Origin: Lottia gigantea
Taxonomy: Eukaryota > Mollusca > Gastropoda > Lottiidae
Direction of reading: 5' to 3'
NCBI RefSeq assembly: GCF_000327385.1
Contig: NW_008706746.1
Location: forward strand, 8,182,825 to 8,246,824
Length of the DNA stretch: 64,000 nucleotides
Shown: positions 49,876-63,019 of the stretch, one piece after another
Numbering within the stretch: the first letter of the stretch is position 1
How the letters are laid out: every line of letters begins with the position of its first letter
Translations under genes and position numbers: made by a program
Notes under the pieces: model-generated
Seen by the model: the letters and a program-made list of their open reading frames with translations, nothing else
The model's database searches: none
Told to the model about the DNA's origin: nothing

Positions 49876-50728
49876 TGTGTTCTCTTGATATCACCTTGTT
49901 TGACAATCTGACAAACATAATATCACAACAGAACAAGATTAGTACATCCTATATTTCCTAAATTTATCGATCTCGCTCAGGGGGTAATACAAGTAAATGA
50001 TATCCCGATAAAACGTCCAATTATTGAATTACAAAAAAAATGTCTATACATCATCAAATAATAAATGGTTGAGTCGCTAAGGCTATTAACGGTGAGATCT
50101 GTAGACACTGTCACACCGGTCATAAACATAACTATCCAACGTTTCATAAGACGAAGTTTTGGCCAGTAATGCTAGGTTTACACTATGTTCCTGGCGGCCA
50201 CGGTAATCACGGTTCGATCCATCGTGGAGAAACTGGATGAACGCGAGACAACGCGGGAGACGGGATAGGCCAGCGGTACAGACCGTAATTGACGTGAATG
50301 CTGGCCAGAATTAATAACAGTCAAAAACTGTAGACGTAGTAAAACTGGATAAACGCTACAAAACGTGACAATACGTCATGATAAGTCGTAACAAAACTTG
50401 GAATTGGTCCGTAGTAGCACGGGAATCCTATCCGGCATCTGAAGTTTTGTCACGTTCCGTTTGGTCACAGTTCAGGTCTTCAGCCAGACCGTGCGTGACC
50501 AGTGATTCCTTCTATATTACCTCATTTGATTAAATGGCAAATCCCTAGCCAATTGTCTCGTGAGTCTGCTCGTCAGTTTGTTTTATTAGAAACAGAATGT
50601 AAAAAGTGGAAATAACTAACATGGGGTGGTCAAATGCCACAGCTAATTCAGCGAGATGACGTGATGTACAAATTATAACAATTAATACCTGCCTGAGAAT
50701 GTTTATATTATCCTTTTGGTGTTTGCAG

Positions 50729-50900
50729 TGGTGGCGCTAAAGTAAATAATTTGTACATTTCTGAGGTGGGGTAACACTTTAAGACATGTATGCATCAAGC
50801 TATTGCCATTTGAAACCTCCAACAGTTGACACCCCCCCCCCCCCCCCCCATCAACACAGTCTGCACCTTATTTGAAGCCCTGTATTGCACAGATTGTTAG
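50729..50900. mobile_element. hAT-like MITE relic with a C tract
   Basis: cagtggtggcgctaa at one end, tgaggtggggtaac, then a run of about 20 C at 50831-50850 and a tctgcacc...tttgaagccc tail resembling H2. Decayed. Confidence 0.4.
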
Positions 50901-50909
50901 GAAGAATAG

Positions 50910-53900
50910 GCATCACCTAACTCTAGTTCATATTTAAGAGTATGTCAAGCTTGGCGTGTGCTAGAGTGGGAATACCTTATATTTCTATCTAGATGCAAAT
51001 CCCTTTCAGATTTGAACGACGGTTTGCTCATTCGCACCTCGTCAAGTATCATTCGAAATAATAGAAACAAAGCATACAATATAAAGTTATTTAATCCATA
51101 TTAATAATAATAACTTAACAATATTTAACCAATTTGAGCAAACCTTTGCAATATGGAAACAACAATTAAACAATGTACATATCAACATAGTGAAGGGTGT
51201 ATCGTCAAAATTTTAAATTAGCGAGGATTTGGTATCATATGCGTGCGATACACTGCTATTTATAAGAGAAGACTTCTAAAAAGTCTCATCGGACCCATAA
51301 TCAATATGATCTAGACGTTCCTTTCCCTTTCTGAGGATGATTAGTTCTGTCATTCATGATTTGGAAGAAATACTACAATATCATAATTAGAGTAATGAAC
51401 CTGTAACCTGTGCAGTCAAGCCACGAATATGTGTACATTCTAAGTAAGATATAAATAATAGCAGTCCGGTTTCTTTGTTGATAGAATAAATATGTATATG
51501 CCAGATTTATATTATATCGAATACTTCATAAACTCCCTAGAGTCGACTGCTCGTGTTTGTGTTTTGAAATGTCATTCAGATATGCACAATTATCCGAGGA
51601 CGCGTTATAAATATAAAGATGATCAGTAGATAATGCTAGAGAGAATAAATGGTAATTGGAACAGTAACATTATATTATATAGTCATTTCCAATAAATATC
51701 TCTAAATAACGCGGACTGTTGATCTATAAATCATCCTCAGATGATAACATAAATATTTGCACTCAAATATCAGTTACAACCAGAGCAATGAATACTTAAA
51801 ACCAAATTTTACAGATGGATGACGCTGCCCACTTTCATATTTTATACTCGTACACTATACAATTCAAAAGGCAAATATTAGTTCCGTAGGCAAGAATACA
51901 AATCGTTGGTGACAAAGGAAATGTTATTCAAGTAACTGCGAAGAAAGCCATTAATATAATGGAAAGTGAATCAGACTTCAATGATATCAGTTTCGGTAAT
52001 AAGTGAAGACCAACACATCTAGAGGACATGGCACTACTGACACATTGACTAAAACATGATAGCTTCGTTACATAAATTAAACAGGTGGAATTAATCAGGT
52101 TAAGAGTAGCAGTGATGGAGTATATCCTGAGGCCGAATTCCATGGAAAGTCATGACATGACCTGATGGCACTGTGCCCATCACAGATTAGCAGACTCTAT
52201 TTTGTCCGAGCCAGACGTTAATTTCCCAGTGCGATATACTGGGGTGATTTGACGATTCGGTGGTATACAGTGAAACACGATATCAGTTCCGCTTAATTTG
52301 TTTCATGTTTGTTTTGTCTGGACATCAAGACATGGTTGATTGCATCCTTCATAAATATTCTGACGAAAAGTGGAAATGGCTTTAATTGAAAATTTGACGT
52401 CTTATTGCTCGTCTGAATGCTTGTAATAGAACATAGAAATATCTCAAGGTTTCCCTACCCGACATCCGTATCAATGACTAGAGATAAAACTCTTGTCAAA
52501 AAGAATGGTGTTTAAATTAATTTTTTTTTAATTTATCACTCAGAAAGACAATTGCCTTCAAATGTTCCGGAAAGAAGTAAACGGCGGTTATTCAAGCAAA
52601 TAATACACATTACAAACACAAGACAATGTCATCCTCAGTCACTTCTAAATGTCGTATATCAAATAATACAAATTCATCAAATTTTCAAATAGTTCAGTTT
52701 AGTCAGGCCTTAGAAATAATCTGAAATTACTTTTAGTCAACACTTGGCAAGCACTTACATGATATTGTCAACAGATATCTGAACGAAGTTCCTAAGATGA
52801 TGTGTGGTGCCTCTCTGACAACCATGAAACGCCTATTTCAGGATTTCTATGCAATACAATATTACTTTGGCCATCATGAATCTTGATATATTTTTAACTT
52901 CAGAATATGACTATTTCGTGAATTATGGGTCCATTAATGAAATTCTATGTTTCCTTAAGAAAATGTCCTTTGAAAGTATCTTTTAACGTTGATTGCAGGA
53001 AAGAACCCAGACGTTCTGAAACGTATTGAATTACATGTCATTTATGGATATTATCCTTCAGAAATTGTTTTCAGTGAGAGACATTTCTGTGGTTTAGATA
53101 TATCTAACTATCTATAACTATCACTGTAAGTCTTACATGTGATATAGTTAGATTATAAAAGATACCCGTAGATTCAAAAAAGGTTTGTTATCATACAAAA
53201 ATAAAGCTTGAAATACAATATTTATAGTCAACTGGGACAATTGTTAAGGCGCTCATAAAATTGTGCAAGTTTCAAGTCTGTCGAAGTAATTTTCAGTAAG
53301 GATTCATCTTTCATCGAGTATCTTGAATTGATAGTAGAATATTAATGGTACATTGTAAATTAATTTGGGTAAAAATGTAAAAAAAGCTATTCGTACATCG
53401 AAAACACCAGCAAAAAAAGCCAATTTCTTTAAAGAAGTCGAATTTTGTTGGTTTTCTTACTTGATCGTGGAATATCAGTTGTTTTGGAGATGATACCTTT
53501 CACTGGTCAAAATTATTTTCAAGATCTCGCAAAGGATCCAAATTCGACTTCCTCCAACAATAATGTGTGGCCAATGCATCCACGGCTTGGCATGGCATGA
53601 AATAAGCGTATTAAGTGGGCTATGGAATTTTGACGATGTAAAAAAAACAAAGATCTTTTCAGAAACATAGTCTTAATAACAATGGCAGTGAAATGTTCAC
53701 TACCGGTCAAGTAGAAAGTTCATTCCATAGAAAGCAATATATCGAGTTCCAAAACATCTTTTACTTAGTTACACTTCCGATTAGAGATGAGTGATTTCCT
53801 TGATTTTACGCAAGGCGAAAAATGTAGTTGGTGTTTGCACAAAATCATGGAACTCGTCTACATAACAACATCAGGTATGAAAATACACTCCTATGTGGTT

Positions 53901-54230
53901 TCGAAAAAGGGAATAACATACTCCAAGTACTTATTTGAAACACAAACATGTTTATAACATCAATATCTTAACAGAGTTTAATACAAATAATAAATTCAGA
54001 TACCTCCATAATATGTTTTGTATTGAGAATTGCTTACTTATTGGCACTACCCAGTACTTCAAAATAATAAATAATATATAAATCTATGTAAAATAATAAA
54101 TCGTGTTTTATGGCTTGCCTCAGATCGCTTCGTGGACTCTCTTTACAATGATGGACAAATAATAACAAAAGTATATTTATTTACACTATCCTGTATTCAA
54201 AATTCACTTTATTTTACAAAAACCCTGTCT
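50910..54230. other. 3.3 kb gene-free stretch
   Basis: AT-rich unique sequence. Frames at 51928-52143 and 53519-53710 (-) show no domain or splice support. No repeat pair seen. Confidence 0.45.
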
Positions 54231-54234
54231 GTCA

Positions 54235-54480
54235 CTGGTAATCACTTTCCTAGCTTCAAGTTACCTTCTTGTAAACAGATATCACTTCCGTCCGAGCACT
54301 AATTTCACTTTCGATCGCGCTGTGTATTGACTTCCGCTCGATCATTCAATCACCTCATTCCATGTATTCGTCACTTCCTGTCATGCAATCACTTCCTGCC
54401 TTAATTTACTTCCGGTCGAGTATTTATTCAGCTCGTGTATTATATTCACGTTCAATCATGTGCTGTAATCGGATCGTTTT
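54235..54480. repeat. Degenerate repeat of an atcacttcc motif
   Basis: Irregularly spaced (about 25-35 bp) copies of the form tcacttccgtcc, tcactttcgatcg, gacttccgctcgatc, tcacttcctgt, tacttccggtcgag. This is an old, decayed minisatellite. Confidence 0.45.
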
Positions 54481-54514
54481 TTTTAATTCAATCACATCCG
54501 CCAGAACATTGTTT

Positions 54515-54812
54515 TCAGTAGGTATTAAATAAACAACAAGATCTAAGATCCCCACTGTTATAATGTCTTCTACTAGACTCAGTCACATGGCAAGTTCCAT
54601 TTAAACATGTTTTATTCTGTTTTATTTTGTGTGAGTCTCGCCCATAAACACAAAAGTCACAGTGACAAGAACCGCCTATTAGTCTTCGTTTTGAACTGTG
54701 AGTCAGTAACGAGCTAGCATGTATGCCTTTGTTGGAATTCGTATTTCTCCCTTGGTAGCCGCAATCCGGGAGATTTATGGAGGATTTTGGCGACCCGTTT
54801 CTTTTCAAGAAC
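54515..54812 (-). CDS. Candidate terminal exon, small Cys-rich peptide
   Basis: The minus-strand frame follows a good acceptor (cttatctttccag) and runs about 98 codons to a stop. It has eight cysteines in the pattern DCGYQG, SCHCDFC, TCLNGTC, SCC, which suggests disulphide bonding and secretion. No signal peptide is in this exon and no family is recognised. The frame could be chance: no second exon was found and codon use is unremarkable. Confidence 0.25.
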
Positions 54813-55159
54813 CTGGAAAGATAAGAGAAATGGTTATTAATTGAGCAATGGGAATTGTGAGATGAGAATTTTCTAGACTTTACGTTCTTTGGTTATGAAA
54901 CTTATGTGGTATCTGATAAAATGCTTGTGTTGAATATAGTTTTATATGAGGGGAGGGGGGTGGGGTTGGATATGCAAGTGTTTCGAGAAATCAATCCTTC
55001 TGTAGTCCTTCTTAATAATGTTGACACATTTTTGATGCGAATGTTATGTGTTCTGATAGATCTTTTTGTATGGGGTATGGTCATACTTGCGAGGATCAGT
55101 TTAGGTTTGTGTAACTCTTGCCGTCTTTTTTTAAGTTTGTTTTGGTATTCCCTTGGTTA

Positions 55160-55980
55160 GATTTTAAAATGTCGAAATTTGTGGAAGTTCAGTTTGTAGT
55201 GTAATGATAACTATAATCTCTTCCCTCGGATAATCTATGGAATGCGGGTTTTGAATATCATACTAACCCTTGGAGTGTTTTATCCTATACATAGTGCATA
55301 TGCACTAGACTGGAGTGTGTGTAAGGCCAATTATAATCAACGATGCTTTAAAACTATACAGGCAAAGTTTTAAGCCCTTGAAATTTAAGTTACATCGATC
55401 TCAAGGGTTTCTTTTGAAATTCAAGGGGATGAAGTGCATCTTTTACTACTTGGTAATCAGTACATCCTTTAGCGAGAGTTTTGTCGCTTCAATCAATTTT
55501 AGTCATGTATCTTAACTTAATCATAAGTGTTCTGTCTTCTGCAGTACCGCTTCACATTATCAAGGTCTACGATCTAAATCTAACACCTTGACATCTTAAG
55601 GCACTTGTCTTTGTAGTTTGTAAATGCAACTTGTTGATCTTATCGTTTTTTGAAAAGAAAACAGTCACAACCCCCGACATGTCCACGGCTCTGATGGACT
55701 ATTCGCTTTTGTAGAATCCAATACAATCACTACATTAACAGGAAACGTGCCTATTGATATCAAGGTATAGGACATAGTTCGTAATATTTTGATATTCTAT
55801 CTGTATCTGTAGTACTGCGTCATTTTAAACGGAAATTATGTTTATGTGAAGTTTACTTGATTTCAGAGAAAACGTATCTTTAAACGGCTAATCATTTCTT
55901 TATTAAGATTGCAATATTTTAATATGATGTCGATATGACCGAATGCATCGAAAATAACTACCGGAAAGAACATAAATGTG
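55160..55980. other. Gene-free stretch
   Basis: No gene or repeat that I can support. Confidence 0.4.
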
Positions 55981-55984
55981 GTCA

Positions 55985-57775
55985 ACTTTCAATAGTCCTA
56001 TCTGGAACAGAAACGTTGTCTATCTTTATTAGTCCAATCCGGAATAGACAAGTGGTCCACCTTTATTAGTTCAAACCGGAATAGACAAGTGGTCCATTTT
56101 TATTAGTCCAATCCGGAAAAGACAAGTGGTCCACCTTTATCAGTTCAATCCGGAAAAGACAAGTGGTCCACCTTTATTAGTTCAAACCGGAATAGACAAG
56201 TGGTCCACCTTTATTAGTCCAATCCGGAATAGACAGATGGTCCACCTTTATTAGTTCAATCCGGAATAGACAAGTGGTCCACCTTTATCAGTTCAATCCG
56301 GTACAGACAAGTGGTCCACCTATATTAGTTCAAACCGGAATAGACAAGTGGTCCACCTTTATTAGTCCAATCCGGAATAGACAAGTGGTCCACCTTTATT
56401 ATTGCAATCCGGAATAGCGAAGTGGTCCACTTATATTAGTTCAAACCGGAATAGACAAGTGGTCCACCTTTATTAGTCCAATCCGGAATAGACAAGTGGT
56501 CCACCTTTATCAGTTCAATCCGGTAAAGACAAGTGGTCCACCAATATTAGTTCAACCCGGAATAGACAAGTGGTCCACCTTTATTATTGAAATCCGGAAT
56601 AGCGAAGTGGTCCACCAATATTAGCTCAATCCGGAATAGACAAGTGGTCCACCTTTATTATTGCAATCCGGAATAGACAAGTGGTCCACCTATATTAGCT
56701 CAATCCGGAATAGACAAGTGGTCCACCTTTATCAGTCCAATCCGGAATAGACAAGTGATCCACCTTTATCAGTCCAATCCGCGAAAGAGAAGTGGTCCGT
56801 CAAACTTTATTAGTGCAATCCGGTATAGACAAGTGGTCCACCTTTATTAGTGCAATCCGGGAGAGAGAAGTGGTCCGTCAATCTTTATTATTGCAATCCG
56901 GTACAGACAAGTGGTCCACCTTTATTAGTGCAATCCGGGAGAGAGAAGTGGTCCGTCAATCTTTATTATTGCAATCCGGTACAGACAAGTGGTCCACCTT
57001 TATTAGTTCAATCCGGAATAGACAAGTGGTCCACCTTCATTAGTTCAATCCAGAATAGAGAAGTGGTCCACCTTTATTAGTTCAATCCAGAATAGAGAAG
57101 TGGTCCACCTTTATTAGTTAAATCCAGAATAGAGAAGTGGTTCACCTTTATTAGTTCAATCCGGAATAGACAAGTGGTCCACCTTCATTATTTCAATCCA
57201 GAATAGAGAAGTGGTCCACCTATATTAGTTCAATCCAGAATAGAGAAGTGGTCCACCTTTATTAGTTCAATCCAGAATAGCGAAGTGGTCCACCTTTATT
57301 AGTTCAATCCAGAATAGAGAAGTGGTTCACCATTATTAGTTCAATCCAGAATAGAGAAGTGGTCCACCTTTATTAATTCAATCCAGAATAGAGAAGTGGT
57401 CGACCTTTATTATTGCAATCCGGAAAAGACAAGTGGTTCTCCTTTATTATTGCAATCCGGAAAAGACAAGTGGTTCTCCTTTATTATTGCAATCCGGAAA
57501 AGACAAGTGGTTCTCCTTTATTATTGCAATCCGGAAAAGACAAGTGGTTCTCCTTTATTATTGCAATCCGGAAAAGAGAAGTGGTTTACCCATTTAGTGC
57601 AATCCCGGAAAGAGAAATGGTCTACCTTTATAAGTAATAGAACGTTGGCCCACCTTAAATTGCCCTATCCGGAACAGACAATTGGTCTGGGAACTTCATT
57701 ATCTCTTTTCGGAATAGAGAAGTGGATCATCTTCATTATTGCTATCCGAAACTGACACGTGGTTTACATTCATAA
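55985..57775 (+). repeat. 37-bp minisatellite array, about 48 units
   Basis: Units read ttagttcaatccggaataga plus caagtggtccaccttta. The array is patchy: 56000-56780 mixes caaaccgg and caatccgg units, 56790-57000 is a two-unit higher-order block (gtccgtcaa alternating with gtccacc), 57040-57400 is almost pure ccagaatagagaa, and 57405-57585 is five nearly identical ccggaaaagac/gttctcc units. The edges decay into diverged copies. Confidence 0.97.
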
Positions 57776-57779
57776 ACCT

Positions 57780-58720
57780 AATGCCCGTTTCAAAGTTTTT
57801 TTCAAAGTTCTGTAAAAAGTTATGATGTCTCTGAAAACCAGTAACTGATTTTGTCAGTGAAATTTCAATATCGTTAGTTAATATGTTTATTATCTGTCAT
57901 ATTTTCTAAAGAAAAATATCTGTACAATAACAGGTCTCTTAAATCTATTTCACATCAATTTTTATTCAATTAAGATCTTCTGGGAGACTTCACTTTTATT
58001 TGAAATTCCGTTTGATTTGAAATTGAGAAAAGAATAATGTTAGAAAAAATCCAGAAGAAAGCTTTCCTGATAAATAAATTGTAATCTTATTTTGAAAATC
58101 TGTTGAAATAAATCGAAACATGTTCTAATTTACTGAAAAAACTGTTTGCATGTTTTCTTCTACATGACAGATATATTGAGCCAGGTTACTTATGGCTATG
58201 ATTTTCAATACCGTTGATCTTATTCTTTATCACAAAAGGCTTTTGATCCTCTTGATCATTAAAACGTTTTTACAAAAGACAATGCTTGGATTAGAAATGC
58301 CAGAACGGATTGATAATTCGCCTTTTATGTTTATCATCCTGATGCGTTTGATGGTCTAAATGTAGCTCTAATCCGCACTTTTGACTGCAAAAGGCTGCAC
58401 CAGATGAACTGAAACACCCCACATTTTTGTCAGGTAAATGATTTTTTTGACAGGATTATATTATAAACTATAATATAGTTCAAAATACTTTCCAACAGAA
58501 GGAGGATAACAACGTAGGAAAGGATCCATTCAACCAGCTAGTTCCTGACCTAACCTATTGGCATTGGTTCCTATTTCTCTGATCCCTGATTATCCGTACA
58601 GATGGGACGACTGGAATTATGAATGAAAATGACTTCAAGGTCATCTTACTTTCACATGTCAACCGAAATTAGAGTCTACATCCTTTATTTGTTCACTATA
58701 GCCATGTAAATGACGTAAAA
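57780..58720. other. Gene-free stretch
   Basis: Nothing recognised. Confidence 0.45.
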
Positions 58721-58723
58721 TTG

Positions 58724-58790
58724 TAAAGGGCCAATGCTCTAACCATGCTAACCGACTGTGCTACAGAAGGACCCTCTGAGGTACGTTGCG
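58724..58790 (-). repeat. tRNA-like SINE head fragment
   Basis: The minus strand reads ctgtagcacagtcggttag, an A-box-like element, with gttagagcattggccc after it. No B box follows, so this is not a tRNA gene. Confidence 0.4.
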
Positions 58791-59049
58791 TGACAAAGCA
58801 CTGGTGTAAACTATTTAAAATGTCCTGCTGTGTGAACTGAATGATTATTAAGTAACTCACAGAATACGAATGAAGCTAAATAACTAAAAACATGTTAGAT
58901 TGGTTTGAATTGTCCTAACATGAAGAAACTCGACTCATTGGAAATAGACTTCTTAAATCTCATCGATAAATATTCGCAATGCACGGTTATGGTATATTTA
59001 TGTTGATATTTCAGTTTTGATCTGTATTGATTGATGATTAATCCATGTT

Positions 59050-59165
59050 TTCCATGCGCTTTGTTTGTGTCAGCCTTTCCGACCTGCATCACTGACAGAG
59101 GAAATAAGAGCTGAACAATCCGAAGGTATGAAATCGATCTATGTCTCGGGCCTTCAGGTTTACCT
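59050..59165 (-). mobile_element. tRNA SINE fragment
   Basis: tgtcagcctttccgacctgc, atcactgacagagg and aatccgaaggtat match internal parts of the SINE at 31181-31544. Confidence 0.6.
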
Positions 59166-60002
59166 CATTTCATACCCTTTTTGAAGACTATGTACGAGGA
59201 ATAATGTACATTTGATGTAGATACGGTGCCGATTTGTAAACTGTTTACCAGTGAAGTCTGTCTGGGCTTAGTGTATTGTTAAGTTACAGTCAGTCTTGTG
59301 TAGACATAATTTGATAGCCTTTATGAATATTTATTGTGTCTTCAGATCAATCTGGAAACGGAATACAATGACTTCAGTCTATAACATCTGACATATATCT
59401 TACTTATTTTCTCCTTATCCTAATAGACTGTGACATGAACATTGCTTTCATCTTAAACACATTTTCTGAATAATTAATTACTGTGCCTAATGTAGGAGAT
59501 ATTTATTACCGTAGTTGATGGAAATGGACTATTAAAATGATTTAATTGCAATAACAAACGTGTCACCATGCCCTTTAGTATCGTCCGACATGATAGTAAC
59601 TTAAAAAAAAAAAACAGAATAATTTCTTTATTCTACATAAAGTGTATTGGATGGCTAGCCAAAAGGCTGCATGTTCCTTACGGCAACCGACGGACACATC
59701 GGGCAGAACAATGCATCATTTGATAGTCGTGCTTTGTAATTTACTAAACGACGTATATTAAATCTACAAAGTTGTCCAGCTTTTACTATTAAATGAAAAT
59801 TCGTTGCAGCATATTGGCCAAGCAGGATGTAATAAAGCATGTCCTAAAGATGTCTACACTCTGTCGAGTTTTGTTAAATTGTTCCCATCAACGTTTTCAA
59901 TAAAATTTGGAGATACAAACTTATCATCTATATTAGATTTTCAAGTACATTAAACTCTTTAAGAGTTTCAGAAGTAAATGATTAATTGGAAGATTTGGCA
60001 GA

Positions 60003-60118
60003 AAAATCGGAGAATGTAATTTAATAGATTTACTATATTGATATCACTCTATATATCTTCTATTTCAAATGTCAATTAATATTTCTACACGTTTCAACAC
60101 AGTTCTAAGATATTATTT
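60003..60118 (+). repeat. Near-identical dispersed block, copy 2
   Basis: Matches the reverse complement of 37451-37566 with a single mismatch. There is no similarity outside the block. Confidence 0.9.
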
Positions 60119-60480
60119 AATTTAATAAAAGGCTCCAATTCTAAAAGAATCTTTTTATAACCTTATTTATTAGATTTGGAATTAAATATATGGCTTCATA
60201 AAAATGTAGATGCTGTAGAAATATCAATGAGATACACATAAATAGTGTCATCCAATAAAGTCGTAATAATGTATTATGTCAATTTGATTGCAGCATGTCG
60301 GAGAGTAAAATAGAATATAGGTTTATATCGTAAACTATGTATCTTTGTAATCAATGTTTATTTTATAACAAATGGAAGAATACAGTTTGGAATTTGAAAC
60401 TTTGAACGATGACAGGTATACCTCAGCTATATTAAAACAATCGTCAGGTTCGATTTTTGTTTTTAATACTATATATTGTA

Positions 60481-60785
60481 AATGTTTGTTGTTCGTCATG
60501 ACGTGAAAGTCTGTTATTATATAAGATAATGTTGTAAAAGTTTATTGTTGTATATTTTATTGTAGTTTGTTGCTATATATTGCATGTTGTTAAAAGTCTG
60601 TTGTTGTATATTATGTTGTTGTAAAAGTCTGTTGTTGTATATTATGTTGTTGTAAAAGTCTGTTATTGTATATCGTCATGTAGTAAAAGTCTGTTGTTGT
60701 ATATTATCATGTTGTAAATGTCTGCTATTGTACTTTGTCATGTAGTAAAAATATGTTGTTGTATCGTGTCACGTACTGAAAATCT
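60481..60785 (+). repeat. About 30-bp T/G-rich minisatellite
   Basis: About ten irregular units of the form gttgttgtatattatgttgt plus tgtaaaagtct. Several units carry cgtcatg/tagtaaaa variants. Confidence 0.85.
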
Positions 60786-60964
60786 CTTAGTGACAGGAGT
60801 AACATGCTGGTCTAAGCTTTTGCTGAAAATAAACAACATAATGCACAAATACATAGACAAATAAAAAAAAGATCACCTGAAAGTCACTTATTGCATTTCG
60901 AAATACTAAATAGATTTAATACAAATAATAATATGCCAAATTTAACATAATGCATACGTTTTAT

Positions 60965-62505
60965 TATAAATTGTGTTATGTATATTGTGTTAAGTGTGGT
61001 GTGTTATGTATAGTGTGTTATGTTTAGTGTCTTATGTATAGTGTGTTATTATAGTGTGTTGTGTATAGTGTGTTATTATAGCGTGTTATGTATAGTGTGT
61101 TATGTATAATGTGTTATTATAGTGTGTTATGTTTAGTGTATTATGTATAGTGTGTTATGTATAGTGTGTTATGTATAGTGTCTTATGTATAGTGTCTTAT
61201 ATATAGTGTCTTATGTTTAGTGCGTTATGTATAGTGTGTTATGTTTAGTGTGTTATGTTTAGTGTGTTATGTTTAGTGTCTTATGTATAGTGTGTTATTA
61301 TAGTGTGTTATGTATATTGTGTTAAGTGTGGTGTGTTATGTATAGTGTGTTATTATAGTGTGTTATGTTTAGTGTGTTACGTATAGTGTGTTATGTTTAG
61401 TGTGTTATTATAGTGTGTTATGTTTAGTGTGTTTCGTATAGTGTGTTATGTTTAGTGTCTTATGTTTAGTGTCTTATGTATAGTGTGTTATTATAGTGTG
61501 TTATGTATATTGTGTTAAGTGTGGTGTGTTATGTATAGTGTGTTATTATAGTATGTTATGTTTAGTGTGTTACGTATAGTGTGTTATGTTTAGTGTGTTA
61601 TGTATAGTGTCTTATGTTTAGTGTCTTATGTATAGTGTCTTATAGTGTGTTATGTTTAGTGTGTTATGTTTAGTGTGTTATGTATAGTGTGTTATTATAG
61701 TGTGTTATGTTTAGTGTCTTATGTATATTGTGTTATGTATAGTGTGTTATGTTTAGTGTCTTATGTATAGTGTGTTATTATAGTGTGTTATGTATAGTGT
61801 GTTATTTATAGTATGTTATGTTTAGTTTGTTATTATAGTGTGTTATGTTTAGTGTATTATGTATAGTGTGTTATGTACAGTGTGTTATGTACAGTGTGTT
61901 ATGTACAGTGTGTTATGTACAGTGTGTTATGTTTAGTGTGTTACGTATAGTGTATTATGTATAGTGTGTTATTATAGTGTGTTATGTTAAGTGTGTTTTG
62001 TATAGTGTATTATGTTTAGTGTGTTATATACAGTGTGTTATGTATAGTGTGTTATGTTTAGTGTGTAATGTATATTGTGTTATTATAGTGTGTTATGTTT
62101 AGTGTGTTATATACAGTGTGTTATGTATAGTGTGTTATGTTTAGTGTGTTATATACAGTGTGTTATGTATAGTGTGTTATGTTTAGTGTGTTATGTATAT
62201 TGTGTTATTATAGTGTGTTATGTTTAGTGTGTTATATACAGTGTGTTATGTATAGTGTGTTATGTTTAGTGTGTTATGTATATTGTGTTATTATAGTGTG
62301 TTATGTTTAGTGTGTTATGTACAGTGTGTTATGTATAGTATGTTATGTATAGTATGTTATGTATAGTGTGTTATGTATAGTGTGTTATGTTTAGTGTGTT
62401 ATGTATATTGTGTTATTATAGTATGTTATGTTTAGTGTGTTATGTACAGTGTGTTATGTATAGTATGTTATGTATAGTATGTTATGTATAGTGTGTTATG
62501 TTCTA
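60965..62505 (+). repeat. 14-bp minisatellite array with higher-order structure
   Basis: About 1.54 kb of agtgtgttatgtat / agtgtgttatgttt units mixed with shorter agtgtgttatt units. Between 62030 and 62480 a roughly 100-bp block with tacagtgtgttatg, tatattgtgttatt and a short unit recurs four times, so larger segments have been duplicated. Confidence 0.95.
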
Positions 62506-62509
62506 TCTA

Positions 62510-63015
62510 TTGGTTTTTCATTTTCATTGGAACACTGTAAAGGTTTTATGGAGTTAACCTGTGTAAGAACATTTCAGAAAGGTGTTCAATGATGTCAGAT
62601 ATTTGAATTTTACGATTTCAACACTCAACTTGAATTGGAACGTATTGTTGACATAAGTATTTAGCTTGCTAGATCGATCAGTTTCATGAAAAATTCACAA
62701 AAACAACATATTACCTTGATTCAATTCAAATAACGCGTGTGTAAGGTTGGAATAGCCACTCCTATGGGAATTCTTTCATCAAACAAAAATTACTTTGAAA
62801 AGTAGAGAAAGCAAAAGACAAAACATTTTAAAAATTGAAGAAATAAGTTTTTGAGGCTGTCAAGTGATAAATTGATATTCCCCAGATGGTCGAGTTGGTA
62901 ATAAGTCAAGTTGAGTGAATCGAATTTTCTGGTTGAATATTAGATTTGGCTTTGTTCCTGGAACACATCGTTGACCACCTTACGAGATGTTTAGTTTTAG
63001 GTAGATCTTATATTG
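62510..63015. other. Gene-free stretch
   Basis: Nothing recognised. Confidence 0.4.
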
Positions 63016-63019
63016 ATTG

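Noticed and set aside
56792-57755. Repeat ORFs with CNPVQTSGPPLL-type text
   Set aside because: Local homogenised blocks of the 37-bp array; the frame shifts from unit to unit.
55985-57775. CRISPR-like repeat-spacer array
   Set aside because: There is no constant repeat with unique spacers; whole units repeat. The context is eukaryotic.
58724-58790. Possible tRNA gene on the minus strand
   Set aside because: An A-box-like head exists but no B box, acceptor stem pairing or anticodon arm follows. It is a SINE remnant.
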